Shown here: piece by piece, positions 1-10,199 of the stretch
How the letters are laid out: every line of letters begins with the position of its first letter
Numbering within the stretch: the first letter of the stretch is position 1
NCBI RefSeq assembly: GCF_027887165.1
Contig: NC_077232.1
Coordinates: 4,039,211-4,103,210, forward strand
Direction: 5' to 3'
DNA: 64,000 nt
Source of the DNA: Monodelphis domestica
Taxonomy: Eukaryota; Chordata; Mammalia; Didelphimorphia; Didelphidae
Position numbers and translations under genes: made by a program
Notes under the pieces: generated by a model
What the model was told of the DNA's origin: nothing
What the model saw: the letters and a program-made list of their open reading frames with translations, nothing else
Database searches by the model: none

Positions 1-309
1 ATATTGTCCTATAACAGAGGGGCCAATGGAGGCCCCAAAGAGAATGTGCCCCACAGTTAAGTAACAGCTTTGCATGGTGGTAGGACCTGTGTTTGCTCAT
101 AGGCCAGTGTCCTTGCCCTTCTGCATTGTGGACCCCAAATAACTGATTCCTGATGAGATTTTGCCTTTAGCCTAGATAATCACAGCTCAATCATACTGTC
201 GATCCATGTGATTCTCAAGACAAAAGCTGTTATCTGTTTCTTGTGATAGGACATCAAATATGTGACCAAAATTGTGGTAGAAAGTCCTTTTCTATTTGTG
301 ATAGAAAAT

Positions 310-475
310 CAGATGGGTGCAAATCATTTAACCCTTTCTGGACCTCAGTTTTCTCATATATAAAATAGGGATAGTAATAGCACCTACCTTACAGGGCTGC
401 TGTGAAGATGAAGTAAATGAACACATCCAAAACACTTTGCAAACCTAAAAGCACCATATACAGTGCTAGTTAAGA
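310..475 (+). mobile_element. MIR/Ther-1 SINE fragment
   Basis: The order 'cctcagttttctcat', 'taaaatagggatagtaatagcacctacc', 'agggctgctgtgaagatgaa' and 'gcaccatatacagtgctag' follows the 3' half of MIR in sense. It is diverged and lacks the tRNA-like head. Confidence 0.75.
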
Positions 476-555
476 TGGCTGTGTTGTTCCTTTTCTCATC
501 TGACCCAGCCAATAAATACCCTGGGACAGACCCTTATCACCTCTCTCCTAGACTA

Positions 556-645
556 TTGTTTTTAACCACTTGCCTTCCATCTTAGAATCAGTACTGTGCA
601 GGAATATCCTCTTCCTCTTCCTCCTCTTCTTCTTCCTCCTCCTCC
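556..645 (-). mobile_element. Truncated type A SINE tail running into a CT-rich tract
   Basis: From 558 the sequence reads as the reverse complement of the type A SINE tail (positions 558-600, 'ccatcttagaatcagtactg'). It then stops matching and passes into an interrupted CTT/CTC tract (607-645). The head of the SINE is absent. The adjacent open frames are only poly-Pro/Leu or Arg-Lys products of this tract. Confidence 0.65.
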
Positions 646-864
646 ACCTTGTCCCAGCCCTTGTCTCAGCCCCAGCCCTGGCCCTACTGGGTGGGAGGGA
701 GCTGTAAAGTTTATGGTAGGGCTGGCATTCACCTACCAGGCGAAGAAGCCCAGGTTTGGGGGGTTGAGTGGCATACAACTTTGGTGAGCAAAGGGATAAG
801 CCCTTGACTTGCTGCTGGACTCTTGAAGTTGAACCCATATGGGCCCTGAATCAGAATGTGAATT

Positions 865-955
865 CTTGCAAACAGGGACTCTTTGGCCTTCCTGTTTGTG
901 TCCCTGGTGCTTGATATGTAGTAAGTGCTTAATGATTGCTTTTGTTAACTAATTG
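865..955 (+). mobile_element. L2 3' end
   Basis: The stretch 'gggactctttggccttcctgtttgtgtccctggtgcttgatatgtagtaagtgcttaatga' has the order of the L2 3' untranslated end (quoted here in overlap with positions 874-933). Only the last ~90 bases of the element remain. Confidence 0.75.
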
Positions 956-1170
956 CCTAAAAAACTCTTGGGAAGATGAGCCAGCTGTGTGACAAAAATG
1001 GGAAGGGAGGATCAATTAGCATCCCGTGTCTCGACACGCGTTACGGTGAACCACCTAGAATACCACCCTCCTGGGTTATTGTTAGGGACAGATAGCCAAG
1101 TAAAGCACTTGGAAAGTCTTAGGATGCCATACACACATTATTAGTAGAGCAGGGACAGTTTTTCTCCGTG

Positions 1171-1519
1171 TATAGCTATTAGTATAATAATCGCTGGTGT
1201 TACAGGAGAAGATCCAGGTTCTGCCAACTCCCTAGTTATTATTATTGTTTGAGAGGATCCGCTTTTCCCCAGTGTGTAATTGTTGTTATTTTTAGTGAGG
1301 TAGAAGATACGATTTTCTGAGTATCTAGTTATTGTTGTTGTTATTATTATTATTGAAGAAGAAACAGTGTATTTTGTCCCAACCATTTTCCCAAGTTGTC
1401 ATGATGATTGTAGAGGAGTTTCTCTGAAGAAATGGTTGTCATTATTATCGGAGAGGCTAGTTTTCCTGCCTGTAGAGTTGTTATTGTTATTGTTATGGAA
1501 GAGGCAGCTTTCCTGAGGC

Positions 1520-1574
<55 letters not shown>

Positions 1575-1610
1575 ATTGGAACAGAAGATTGTTTTTGCCA
1601 GGTCTAAACT
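1171..1610. repeat. Decaying tandem array with TTATTGTT blocks, including (GTT)n
   Basis: About eight units of roughly 36-75 bp each open with a TA/TG-rich TTATTGTT-like block (for example near 1232, 1277, 1330, 1432, 1472 and 1520). Each is followed by a purine stretch such as GAGGAAGAGGC and then TTTTCC. In the last unit the block has grown into an uninterrupted (GTT)n at 1521-1575. The overlapping open frames (poly-Leu on plus, poly-Asn on minus) are products of this repeat. Confidence 0.6.
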
Positions 1611-2740
1611 CTGCAGGAAGGAAGCCCTTTTCCAACATGGCGGACTGCATGGAAAGTCAGCCAAATGTTCGTCTTCCTTCACCGCACTGGGCGAGAGTCT
1701 TCTGATTTGCACTGGAGACCTCACTTGGGCCCGTGCGCAGGCTGGACCCAGGCTTGTGAGAGCCAAGCAAGCTGTTGCCACTCACTGAAAGAGCCTTGGA
1801 AAGCGTGTGTTGATCTCCTCAGGGGGATTCGAGGAGTTGGGAGTCATGTTCAGCCTGGCATGGTGGGCTCTGTGGGCCCAGCCCACACCGACGAACAGGG
1901 TTTTTCCTACCTTCTGAAGGCAGGTCCTTGGAATGAGGGACCAGGGCACGTGACAGCCATGGCCATTACCAGAGGGGCCATAATTCAGCGAACACACCTG
2001 GACTTTTATGGCAGAAGGAAGGCTTTGATTGTGCTCTATAAACAACACCCTACTTTCATGCCATCTTTCATCTGAAGATCTCCAAATTCTTTTAAGCAGT
2101 AATTAAGCTTCACAACAATTCCAGGCAGCAGGCGGGGCTAATTATACCCATTTTTCAGCTGGGTCACCTGAGGCCCAGTAAGAGGAGCAGACACTGCCCG
2201 CTCCCCTGTGCCCCCCTCCCGCCCCCAGTAGGTGGGGTTGGAGAAGCCTCACTCCCGCCCTAACTCACCTTGTTGTTCATCCTTCCAAACCAAAGCTGGG
2301 CACGAACATTGAAACAGATCTTCTCAGAAACCAGGGCCTACTGGCATTCTTGGGCAGAGGCTGAATGGGCCCCAGTCATGGCGAGATGGCCCTAGTCTCT
2401 CGTCAGAACCCAGGACCTGAGGGGGCTTTCCAAAAAGAGGCCTTTATGAGAATGACTTATGTGGCTCTGTTGGGCATGATCGAGGCAGGGGGAGCAAGAA
2501 ACACAAAACGAGCGTCTCCCACCTCCCCCGTCCCCGGCCAGGGACTCCCTCCCCAGCTGCCAGGAGCCACAGGTATGCCGAGTCCAAGGCCCGGTGTCTC
2601 CCCTTTGGTTGAGTAAGGTGCCCACAAAGAAGAAGACTGTCATTACAAAGAGGGCCACAGTGAAGAAAGGGTTCATTTATTCTGAGTCCAGGCACGGAAG
2701 ACTTTTGAGGCCATCTAGGGCCTGGGGAAGCTGCTTCGGC
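1611..2740. other. Unassigned sequence; a weak MIR trace only
   Basis: I see no gene and no clear repeat. Around 2140-2190 a motif like 'cacctgaggcccagtaagagg' hints at a very old antisense MIR. Short open frames on both strands show no domain. Confidence 0.4.
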
Positions 2741-2744
2741 TCTC

Positions 2745-2875
2745 GGGAGGAGAATGGTGCATTGAAAACATGCCCTGGATTTGTGGGGGGCCTGGGTTTG
2801 AATCCTGGCCTCCTCCCGATGGGGTGTGAGCACTGTGGGCCCTGGGTTCCCAATCTGTAGAAAGGGTTGGGGCTA
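2745..2875 (+). mobile_element. MIR-like SINE fragment (weak)
   Basis: The B-box-like 'gggtttgaatcctggcctcc' at about 2790 is followed by 'gtgtgagcactgtgggccctgg' and 'cccaatctgtagaaaggg', which is MIR order in sense with heavy divergence. Confidence 0.5.
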
Positions 2876-2900
2876 ACGTACCCAGAGATGGAGTAGGTTG

Positions 2901-3045
2901 GAGGCAGTAGAGTCCAATAAATAGAACACTGTCTGGAGTCAGAAGACCTGGGCACAAATCCTCCCTCTGACTCTTAATACTTGTGTGACATCAGGCAAGC
3001 TGCTGGACCTTGGTTTCCTCATCTGTAAAATGGGGACGTGGGCTC
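2901..3045 (+). mobile_element. Mar1/MIR-type SINE
   Basis: In order: a head-like 'ggcagtagagtccaataaatagaacactg', 'ggagtcagaagacctgg', a degenerate B-box, 'ttgtgtgacatcaggcaagc', and 'tttcctcatctgtaaaatgg'. The copy lies in sense and lacks a recognisable tail. Confidence 0.7.
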
Positions 3046-4497
3046 CTGAGGGTCCTTCTCGTCAGCTGTCCCAAGTTCTGTTACAACATGGCGCACTAGA
3101 AATCCGCTGTTTGTCGGGCAAGGGAGACAGAGAGCTCGTTCCTTCCAGGATGCTCACATTTCCTTTTCCCTTCCTGGTTTATCTGCCCGACCCTGGGCAC
3201 CAGTAGACATTGTGGACATTGCTGAGGGGGCTCTGCAAGAAGCCTTCCCTCAACAGCTCTGCCACTGCACCTGCCTTTGCCAATGGACTTCTCCCGGCTC
3301 TAGGCCTGTAGGACAGTCCATCGCTTTGGTTGTTTCTTTTATGAGTGGTGAGTCATGAACTACAATCCCTTGGGTAAGAGGAACACTACCGGGTCTTCCC
3401 TCTGCCTGGACCCTACCTATTAGAGCTTTGGCATTGGCCCTTTTGGATGGAATGGCTCCTTCCACCACGTGAGCTACTTGCGAGCTTCTGTTCGTGTCCC
3501 GGGACTTTGCACATGACTCAGAAGCCAGGAGATGCTCCAGGAACGCTTCTTCATGCCCTTCCATTGCCTTTTCTCTGAAGAGACCCTGACGAAATCTCTG
3601 GCTGGGAGACTCGGAGGTCTGGGGGAGAGAGCGCCATCATTCGCCAATTAAAAAACAAGCCGACCTTCATTTGCTAATCAAGGCGCCCATTCACAGAGAT
3701 CTGCCCAGCGCACTCCATGGTCCCCGACTCTTTACTCTTCACTGATTCCTGAAAAGATCCATTTCAGCTTCGCCGCGGCGTCCCGAGGGGATGCTGGGTG
3801 ATATCCGTGCTGGTACATTTCCGACGGCCCGGGGACAGATTTTGCCCGTTGATTCCAGGCAAGGAACTTCTCCACGGCACCAAGTGCCAGGAGAACCCCC
3901 TGTTGGAGGGGGGTTCCTGTGGGGAAGCGCATTCTCTTTGCATTTGGAGCCCCTCAGTGAAGGGTGTCAGCCCAGCCCAAGATCTCATCCATTGGCTTTC
4001 CGGGAAGGTGAGCTCGGCCACTGACGTCCCAGGAGGACTTGGGCCGCTTTCAAAGAAACCTGAGTGTGTATTCTTCTGCCCCTGAAGCCATCTCAATTAA
4101 GCCAGTGTTTGATAGCCAGCCATTATCCTGCTCTGCGCCATGCCAGCTTCTGATACCATCTGGGCTGCCACTGAAGCCGACGTCTGCTCCAAGATGGCTT
4201 GGCTTGGATGTCACCAGCAAGCGCGGCGTTCGGGTCCCCCCTCGGCTGCTTAGTGTGCTCTGTGACCTCAGACCAGAGATTTGGGCAATCGGAGACTCCT
4301 TTTAAAAGAGCAGTCCTGTCTGGAGGCCGGCTGGGTGCCAAGCTAGAAAGTAGAGAGAGACGCCTTTCTCCTCCCCGCCCAGACCTTCCTGCCTCTGTCC
4401 CACTGTCTACAGGCACCCCTGCTTGCATGTGCCTCCCCAACGCGGGGGCTGCCTAGACCTGGCAAGGTTGGCTTTCTTGGCTCCTTCCCAGTGAGTT
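3046..4497. other. Unassigned sequence without gene or clear repeat
   Basis: Several open frames of 60-110 codons overlap on both strands, with no domain or codon pattern that I recognise. A CpG-containing stretch lies near 3770-3840. I cannot support an exon here. Confidence 0.4.
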
Positions 4498-4498
4498 C

Positions 4499-4802
4499 AC
4501 TTTTCTTTTCCTTTTTTAAAAGTTTCTTTTCTTTCTACATCTCCTCCCTCCTCTCTCCCCACCCCGCCCAGAGCTGATAAGCAATTCCACTGGATTGTCC
4601 ACATCTTATCACTCCAAACCTAGTTCCAGATGATTCGTTTTTGCAATGTCCTCTTCTAAACCCCAAAGCCCAAGCCCTATGCCCATAGAAACAAGCGATA
4701 AATGCCACGTTTCTGCTCCCACGGTTCTTTCTCCCAAGTCCCTCAGGGATGTCCCGGATCACTGCATTGCTGTTAGTAGCAAAGTTGCTTGTGATGGCTG
4801 AA
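4499..4802 (-). mobile_element. L1 (marsupial type), 3' end, antisense
   Basis: The left edge is a T-rich stretch (4499-4540), the reverse complement of an A-rich LINE tail. It is followed by landmarks of the antisense L1 3' end: 'gctgataagcaattccactgg' at about 4572, 'agaaacaagcgataaa' at about 4687, 'cccacggttctttctc', 'aagtccctcagggatg' and 'cggatcactgcattgctgttagtag'. This is a 5'-truncated insertion of about 300 bp. The open frame across it is not a host gene. Confidence 0.85.
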
Positions 4803-4984
4803 TAAGAGAATGGACGTGAGTCCCAGGGATTCTACAGTTTCCCCCAGGATTTGGGGGGGGGGATTGTTCTGTGTTTGCCTGGAGCCCCCTACTTGCCCCA
4901 GCTCCTGCCAGATGGGCTCCTGTCCTCCTCAGATCCCAAGTAACATCCAGCACCAATTCCTGTACAAAGCAGCCAGGCTGATGT

Positions 4985-5185
4985 CGGAGGGAGAAGGCTG
5001 GGGCTGGAGATAGGAGTCCGAGGGTTCAAATCCTGCCTTGGATACTCCCTGTGTGTTCAACCCTAGGTAAATCACGTACCGAAGCCTCAGTTTCCTATCT
5101 CAAAAATATCCTATTTCTATCTCTTACCTCACCAGGTGATTATGAAGAAAGTGCCTCGTAAATCCTAAAATGTTTGACAATGGAA
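4985..5185 (+). mobile_element. MIR-type SINE
   Basis: Landmarks are 'ggagtccgagggttcaaatc' near 5010-5032, 'gcctcagtttcctatctc', 'taccaggtgattatgaag'-like sequence and 'tcgtaaatcctaaaatgtttg'. All lie in the order expected for a sense MIR-related SINE. Confidence 0.65.
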
Positions 5186-5664
5186 ATTAGGTCATAGGAC
5201 GGTCTGCATCATTGGCTGTTGAATGAATGAGGGAATGAAGCGACCCCCTCCCCCTTTGCAGGGTTTGTGGGTCCATGTTTGTTTTCCATCATCTGTGCTC
5301 TATCATAACATGAGATGATGAAACATACCACGACATGACGTGGCACTATACGAAAATATATTTCGTTCTGCCCTAAGTGCTGGGACTGTAAGTAGAGAAG
5401 GAACTCACGTTCTAAGAGAGGAGGCGGCCCATTGAGGAGAGCCAGAAGGAAAGGCATGGAGGTCCTTGGAGGCATCAGCAAAGCCGTCTCTCTAATGCCA
5501 TTTCCACCAATCCAATTGCACCCATTTCCGATGCTGAACACTTTCCTTTCTGGGTCTTCGGCAGGAGAGATCATTTCCAGGTCGGTCCCGTCTCCTCCAG
5601 GATGCTCGCCGGGATGCTAGCTGAGTGACAAGCTGCCGTGGGGGCCCTGAAGCATGGATGCTGT
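5186..5664. other. Unassigned sequence
   Basis: No gene or repeat recognised. A minus-strand frame of 121 codons (5209-5574) has no domain that I know and no CpG-rich or splice context that would support it. Confidence 0.35.
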
Positions 5665-5760
5665 CTACAGTGCCATTAAGGACAGGGAATTTGCCGCTGT
5701 GTATCCCCAGTGCTTGGCACAGAGCCTGGTGCCTAAAGGCCTCCTGACTAACTGATTGAC
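5665..5760 (+). mobile_element. L2 3' end
   Basis: 'aaggacagggaatttgc', 'tatccccagtgcttggcacag' in outline, and 'ctgactaactgattgac' give the L2 3' terminus in sense. Confidence 0.8.
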
Positions 5761-6077
5761 ACAATGAACTCGTGACCATGTACAGAGAGAGCATCGCTTA
5801 GGCAGGGCCTCTGCAGGGCTCATCGAGAACAGAGCAAAGATTTGTAGCTGAAGGCACATAAGGCCAAGACAAGTAGCTGTGAAGGGGAAAAGCCGGTCAT
5901 GGCATGGATGGGAGTGTGTGTGCGGCACCACGTAACTGTGCTGTTGCTCACAACAGACCATCTTGGACGGCCTGGGTGCTGGTTGCATCCCCTGCCATCC
6001 CGACATCCTCTGGTGACTCCTCATGGTAGGGGCACCGTAAGGATGATCTTCTACGGGGCAGACACATGGCAGCGTTC

Positions 6078-6163
6078 TTGAGTGCCTACCCGGGGCCGGG
6101 CACTGCGGCCCTAGGTGTGAGCAACCCTGATCTCCAGGGACTCAAAGGCAACATAGAAATGGC
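6078..6163 (-). mobile_element. L2 3' end, antisense
   Basis: 'gagtgcctacccggggccgg', 'gcactgcggccctaggtg' and 'ctccagggactcaaagg' follow the antisense L2 3' end ('gcctactgtgtgccaggcac'). Confidence 0.6.
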
Positions 6164-6257
6164 TGCAGAGAAAAGAGATGTGGGGGGAGGGAGGGGACAA
6201 GGACCCCCCTGAGCTGGGCACTCCTGGGGATGTGGGAGAAAGAGGAATGTGGCATGC

Positions 6258-6441
6258 ATTCATTCATTAGTTCATTCATCTAATCCATCCACCCATTCAT
6301 CTATCTACCATCTACTTATCTAATCCATCAGTCCATCCATCCAGTCCATTCTTCCACCTCTTTGTTCATTCATTCATCTTTCTATTCATCCACCATCCAT
6401 CCGTCCATCCATCCATCCATCCGTCCATCCATCCATCCATT
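6258..6441. repeat. Imperfect CATT/CATC tetranucleotide array
   Basis: About 184 bp of CATTCATT and CATCCATC units. The purest part is (CATC)n with CGTC variants at 6390-6440. Confidence 0.9.
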
Positions 6442-6569
6442 CCATGTTGCACAAACTTGATTCAGTGACTCAGAGTGGGGCCCTGACAATGATCACACAA
6501 TGTCTACCTGTCTCATTCCTCCCTCAAGATGATAAGGAGCTTGAGGGTGTGGGGGCCGTCCTCTCCTCC

Positions 6570-6745
6570 CAGCCTTTCTCTCTGCTCCCTTAGGAGAGCC
6601 AAGTGTTTGACATGTGGCTACTCCCTGCCTGGACCTCTGTCTCTCCTAAGCTTCCTTCAAAGACCAGCTGGGCGCTGCCTCCCCAAAGAGGCCTGTCCTG
6701 ACCGTCCTCCAGCTAGTCGTCCCTTCTCCCCCTTGAAATGACTGT
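6570..6745 (+). mobile_element. L2 fragment, region before the 3' end
   Basis: 'tctcctaagcttccttcaaa' at about 6642, then 'gaccagctgggcgctgcctccc' and 'gaggcctgtcctgaccgtcc', follow the L2 segment that reads 'cttcaaagctcagctcaaatgccacctcc ... aagccttccctgac'. The copy is GC-shifted. Confidence 0.7.
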
Positions 6746-7604
6746 GAATGGTCTCCAGAATCCCAGGCGTGGACCGAAAGCCCAAAGGGACCCGGGGGTT
6801 GAGCAGCCTCTGGTGAAGGAGATTTAGATCGGGTAGGAGTTGGGCTGTTTGGCTGGATGGCTGCCGAAGCCCCCTCCCACTCGGATTTGGGGATGGCGCC
6901 TCTGCTCTCTGCCCTGGTCAGATCCCGCCCCATTCGCTTCTGGAGGCCACATTGTAGAGAGGACGTTGTGGAGCTGGACAGTGACCGGAGGCCGGAAGCA
7001 ATTGGGCAAGTTTACCCTGGTAGAAGAAGGCTCGGGACAACCGGACGATGCCTGCCAACGTGTGAAGAGCTGTTGGGGGAAAGAGCTTAGGCTGGTTCTG
7101 CTTGGCTCCAGAGGGCAGAACCAGAAGTCTTGGGGGAGCTTACAGAGAAGACTGAGCATTCTAGCTCCTAACCGCTAGAGCTGAAGTCAGGCCCCGCACT
7201 AACAAATGACTCTCCTTCCCTGCAGAAGTTTCAGGGGCCCTTGGCCTAGAAATGGCCCCATCAATGGCATTAACTTCCATCTGGGTGGATATTAGCCTCC
7301 ATTTGGTCTTTGCTAAAGAAACAAGTTTAATAAACAGAATTAAAGTAAATCGACCATGTGAGCCCAAAGCATTGGTTCAGGAGCCCCCCGAACCAGGAGG
7401 CGCAGCTGACTTTTGCATGTCTTTCTAGGCCTCCTTTTATTTGTATTTTCGTTTTCTTACTTTATTCCAGTCAGGGGTCCACACCCAAGTTTCCAAGGTT
7501 GCATGATTCATGTCGTCTCCCTCCCCACGCCCAGAGTGGCCAAGTGATTTCACTGTAGCCCCCCTCTTTAATGCCATTGGATTCCAGAACCGTGCGGGCC
7601 AGCA
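6746..7604. other. Unassigned sequence
   Basis: No gene or clear repeat seen. Overlapping open frames on both strands (about 6824-7178) have no recognisable domain. 7290-7350 is locally AT-rich, with a 'taataaac' motif. Confidence 0.35.
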
Positions 7605-7715
7605 GAAAAGACAAGGTTGGAGTCCCAGGGCTCCCGTTCTAATCCTACCTCTGTGGGAGTGTGGGCCAGCCCAAGTCACGCTCCTCTCTTGGTCTCAGTG
7701 ACTTCTGGAGGCCAG
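7605..7715 (+). mobile_element. MIR-type SINE fragment
   Basis: 'ttggagtcccagggctcccg', a degenerate B-box, 'gtgtgggccagcccaagtcacg' and 'cttggtctcagtgacttctgg' keep MIR order in sense. Confidence 0.5.
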
Positions 7716-8158
7716 AAGAGGAAGGGTCTGGACCGGGTGGCCTCTGAGCTTCCCCCACTTCTCTAGAGAGGAGTTCTAGGGGGCACGGGTTTAGGGCTTC
7801 ATAGGTTTGCCCTGGCGTAGGAGAAAGGAACAGCGCACTGTCCTGGGAAGGGGCCGGTGACCCTGAGGCGCCATAAAGTGTGCCTCGACCCCATTGGCAA
7901 TAGCTCAGGAACAACACACCAAACGGAGTTCTTGGTCTTCCCGAGACCACTTGAGAGGACGCCACTCTCCAAAGCTCGATGGCGGCTGCTCGCTTAACAT
8001 CCGCACGAGCGTCTTTGGACGGCAGGTGCGGACCGTGGATGTCCCGGCCGGGCTCACCGATTTTCCCCCTTTGAACAGAAATCTTTGGTGTGTTTCTACA
8101 TGCCGGAGCCTCGTAGAGAGCCAGACAAAGGCCGAAAGCGGGTCTCCTCCAGCCAGCC
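7716..8158. other. Unassigned GC-rich lead-in to the minisatellite
   Basis: No gene or repeat recognised. A moderately CpG-rich stretch (7960-8060) lies directly before the tandem array. Confidence 0.35.
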
Positions 8159-8896
8159 TGGGATGGAGGCGGAAGATGAAGGCGGGTGGTCCTGGGGTGG
8201 AGGCGGAAGAGGAAGGCGGGCGGTCCTGGGATGGAGGCGGAAGATGAAGGCGGAAGAGGAAGGCGGGCGGTCTTGGGATGGAGGCGGAAGAGGAAGGAGG
8301 AAGATGAAGGCGGGCGGTCCTGGGATGGAGGCGGAAGATGAAGGAGGAAGATGAAGGCGGGCGGTCCTGGGATGGAGGCGGAAGAGGAAGGAGGAAGATG
8401 AAGGCGGGCGGTCCTGGGATGGAGGCGGAAGATGAAGGCGGAAGAGGAAGGCGGGCGGTCCTGGGATGGAGGCGGAAGATGAAGGCGGAAGAGGAAGGCG
8501 GGCGGTCTTGGGATGGAGGCGGAAGATGAAGGAGGAAGATGAAGGCGGGCGGTCCTGGGATGGAGGCGGAAGAGGAAGGAGGAAGATGAAGGCGGGCGGT
8601 CCTGGGATGGAGGCGGAAGATGAAGGCGGAAGAGGAAGGCGGGCGGTCTTGGGATGGAGGCGGAAGATGAAGGCGGTCCTGGGATGGAGGGGGAAGAGGA
8701 AGGCGGAAGATGAAGGCGGTCCTGGGATGGAGGCGGAAGATGAAGGCGGGCAGTCCTGGGATGGAGGCGGAAGATGAAGGCGGGCAGTCCTGGGATGGAG
8801 GCAGAAGATGAAGGCGGAAGATGAAGGCGGTCCTGGGATGGAGGCGGAAGAGGAAGGCGGTCCTGGGATGGAGGCGGAAGAGGAAGGCAGGCGGTC
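8159..8896. repeat. Purine-rich GC minisatellite
   Basis: About 740 bp are built from 'ggatggaggcggaag', 'aggaa' or 'atgaa', and 'ggcgggcggtcctg' modules. The commonest unit is about 34 bp (ggcgggcggtcctgggat plus ggaggcggaagatgaa), and others carry an extra GGCGGAAGAGGAA module. The plus strand is strongly purine-biased. The 280-codon minus frame of Ser/Pro-rich repeats (8096-8938) and several plus frames are products of the array, not genes. Confidence 0.95.
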
Positions 8897-9494
8897 CGAG
8901 GATGGCTTACGTTTCATTTGCATCAAGTGAAGCAGCATATTGAGGAATGTCCTATCGGGAGCTCAAATGCTCCATTGATCTCCTTCTCCCCACTGGCTTC
9001 TGGGCTGGCGTCTGCCCCAGCCTCTACCGTGACGCCCCTAACAGCGGGGCGATTGTGTCGGGGGCAGGAAGCTTCCTGTGTTGAAATCATGACTCAAAGA
9101 TCTCATCGTGATAGTCCCACAGACCAGGAAATATCATCTTACAGACCTGCAAGGCCGCCTTTCAAGTCGGCCTCTTAATGAGGCTAAGCATTAGCCAAGG
9201 AATTCCAGGCATCCAGGGAGATGGAGCTCCCTCCCAGCCCACCTTTGGGCTATCTCGGAGGTCCGGTTTCACGTGGCCAGTGGCGTGGAGGGGGGCAGGC
9301 GCTGCCAGGGAGGTATCCATTGCTGCTCCCTCCTGGGGAGGCCTCCTGGCTAGAGGCTGGCCAGAAATGCTGAGCGTCCAAACCGCCAGGCTAGGGAGGA
9401 CTGGGGCGCCATGGCTATGGGCAAAGGGGCAGGAAGCCGATTTTGTTCTGCTCTGGCCTTCTCCCTGTTCCTGAGCCACAGCCTCTAGGCAAGC
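8897..9494. other. Unassigned sequence
   Basis: No gene or repeat recognised. Open frames occur on both strands over 9162-9605 without domains. Confidence 0.35.
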
Positions 9495-9560
9495 AGCCTG
9501 GGTGTTCTGGGCCTCAGTCTCCCCATCCAGAAAATGGAAGAAAACAGGGATCATTCTAGA
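9495..9560 (+). mobile_element. Short MIR-like piece
   Basis: 'gggcctcagtctccccatcc' followed by 'agaaaatggaag' is the conserved MIR core boundary in sense. Only a short piece is left. Confidence 0.5.
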
Positions 9561-10065
9561 CGCTCTTGGCATCCTCGTCGGGGCCCTTTTCCGCCATGGA
9601 TCCATCAGGAATCCTGGTCACATCCAGTCCAATGGGTCAGCCAAGCTCTGTTGGGGGACCTCACTGGGGGGGACCTGCCCCCCCGCACCCCCTTTTGGAG
9701 ACTTTTCCATGTAAGGACTTTGCTATTTGTGTGTTTTCTGACACCAACCTAAAATGGCTTCTCGGCTCTTTCCAAGCAGAACAAAGCCCGATTCAGTGTT
9801 CAGGCCTTGCGCAGACCTGGGCTAGGACCTGGGACGCAAAGGCGAAGCCCGCGAGCCTTCCTTGCACGCCTGCTATTGGCCCAGAGGACCGCCGGCTCCA
9901 GGGAGCGGCGGGGGACCTCGGAAGCCACTTATTCCAGCCGTCCCAGTCTTCAAGCAGGGCGTTCGGGGGCACAAGCAGAGCGGGGTTCAGGGGGTCCTGA
10001 GGAGCGGTGAGTCCCCCTAAAGGACTCTGCAGACCTGACCCCTGCGGGTGATGCAGGGTTACTTC
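9561..10065. other. Unassigned GC-rich sequence
   Basis: No gene or repeat recognised. Frames of 60-150 codons overlap on both strands, as expected from high GC. Confidence 0.35.
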
Positions 10066-10195
10066 TTTAGTCCTTTCTGACCCCATTTGGGGGCGTTCTT
10101 GGACAGATCCTGGCGTGGTTGGCCATTTCCTTCTCCGGCTCTTTTTACAGATGAGGGAACTGAGGCACAGCCGGGGCCACAGAGCTGGGAAGCCT
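10066..10195 (-). mobile_element. Mar1-type SINE with RTE-like tail, antisense, truncated
   Basis: Reading right to left, the SINE core ('ctttttacagatgagggaac', 'tgaggcac') joins a tail whose plus-strand form is 'tttctgaccccatttgggggc' and 'gttggccatttccttctccgg'. That tail is like the BovB/RTE-derived 3' end of marsupial SINEs. The tRNA-like head is missing. Confidence 0.7.
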
Positions 10196-10199
10196 CTGC

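Noticed and set aside
3250-3564. 104-codon minus-strand frame as a small gene
   Set aside because: No domain, no supporting context, and the length is within what chance gives in a 64-kb window.
8096-8938. 280-codon Ser/Pro/Phe-repeat protein on the minus strand
   Set aside because: It is the translated purine-rich minisatellite, and rival frames exist on the plus strand.
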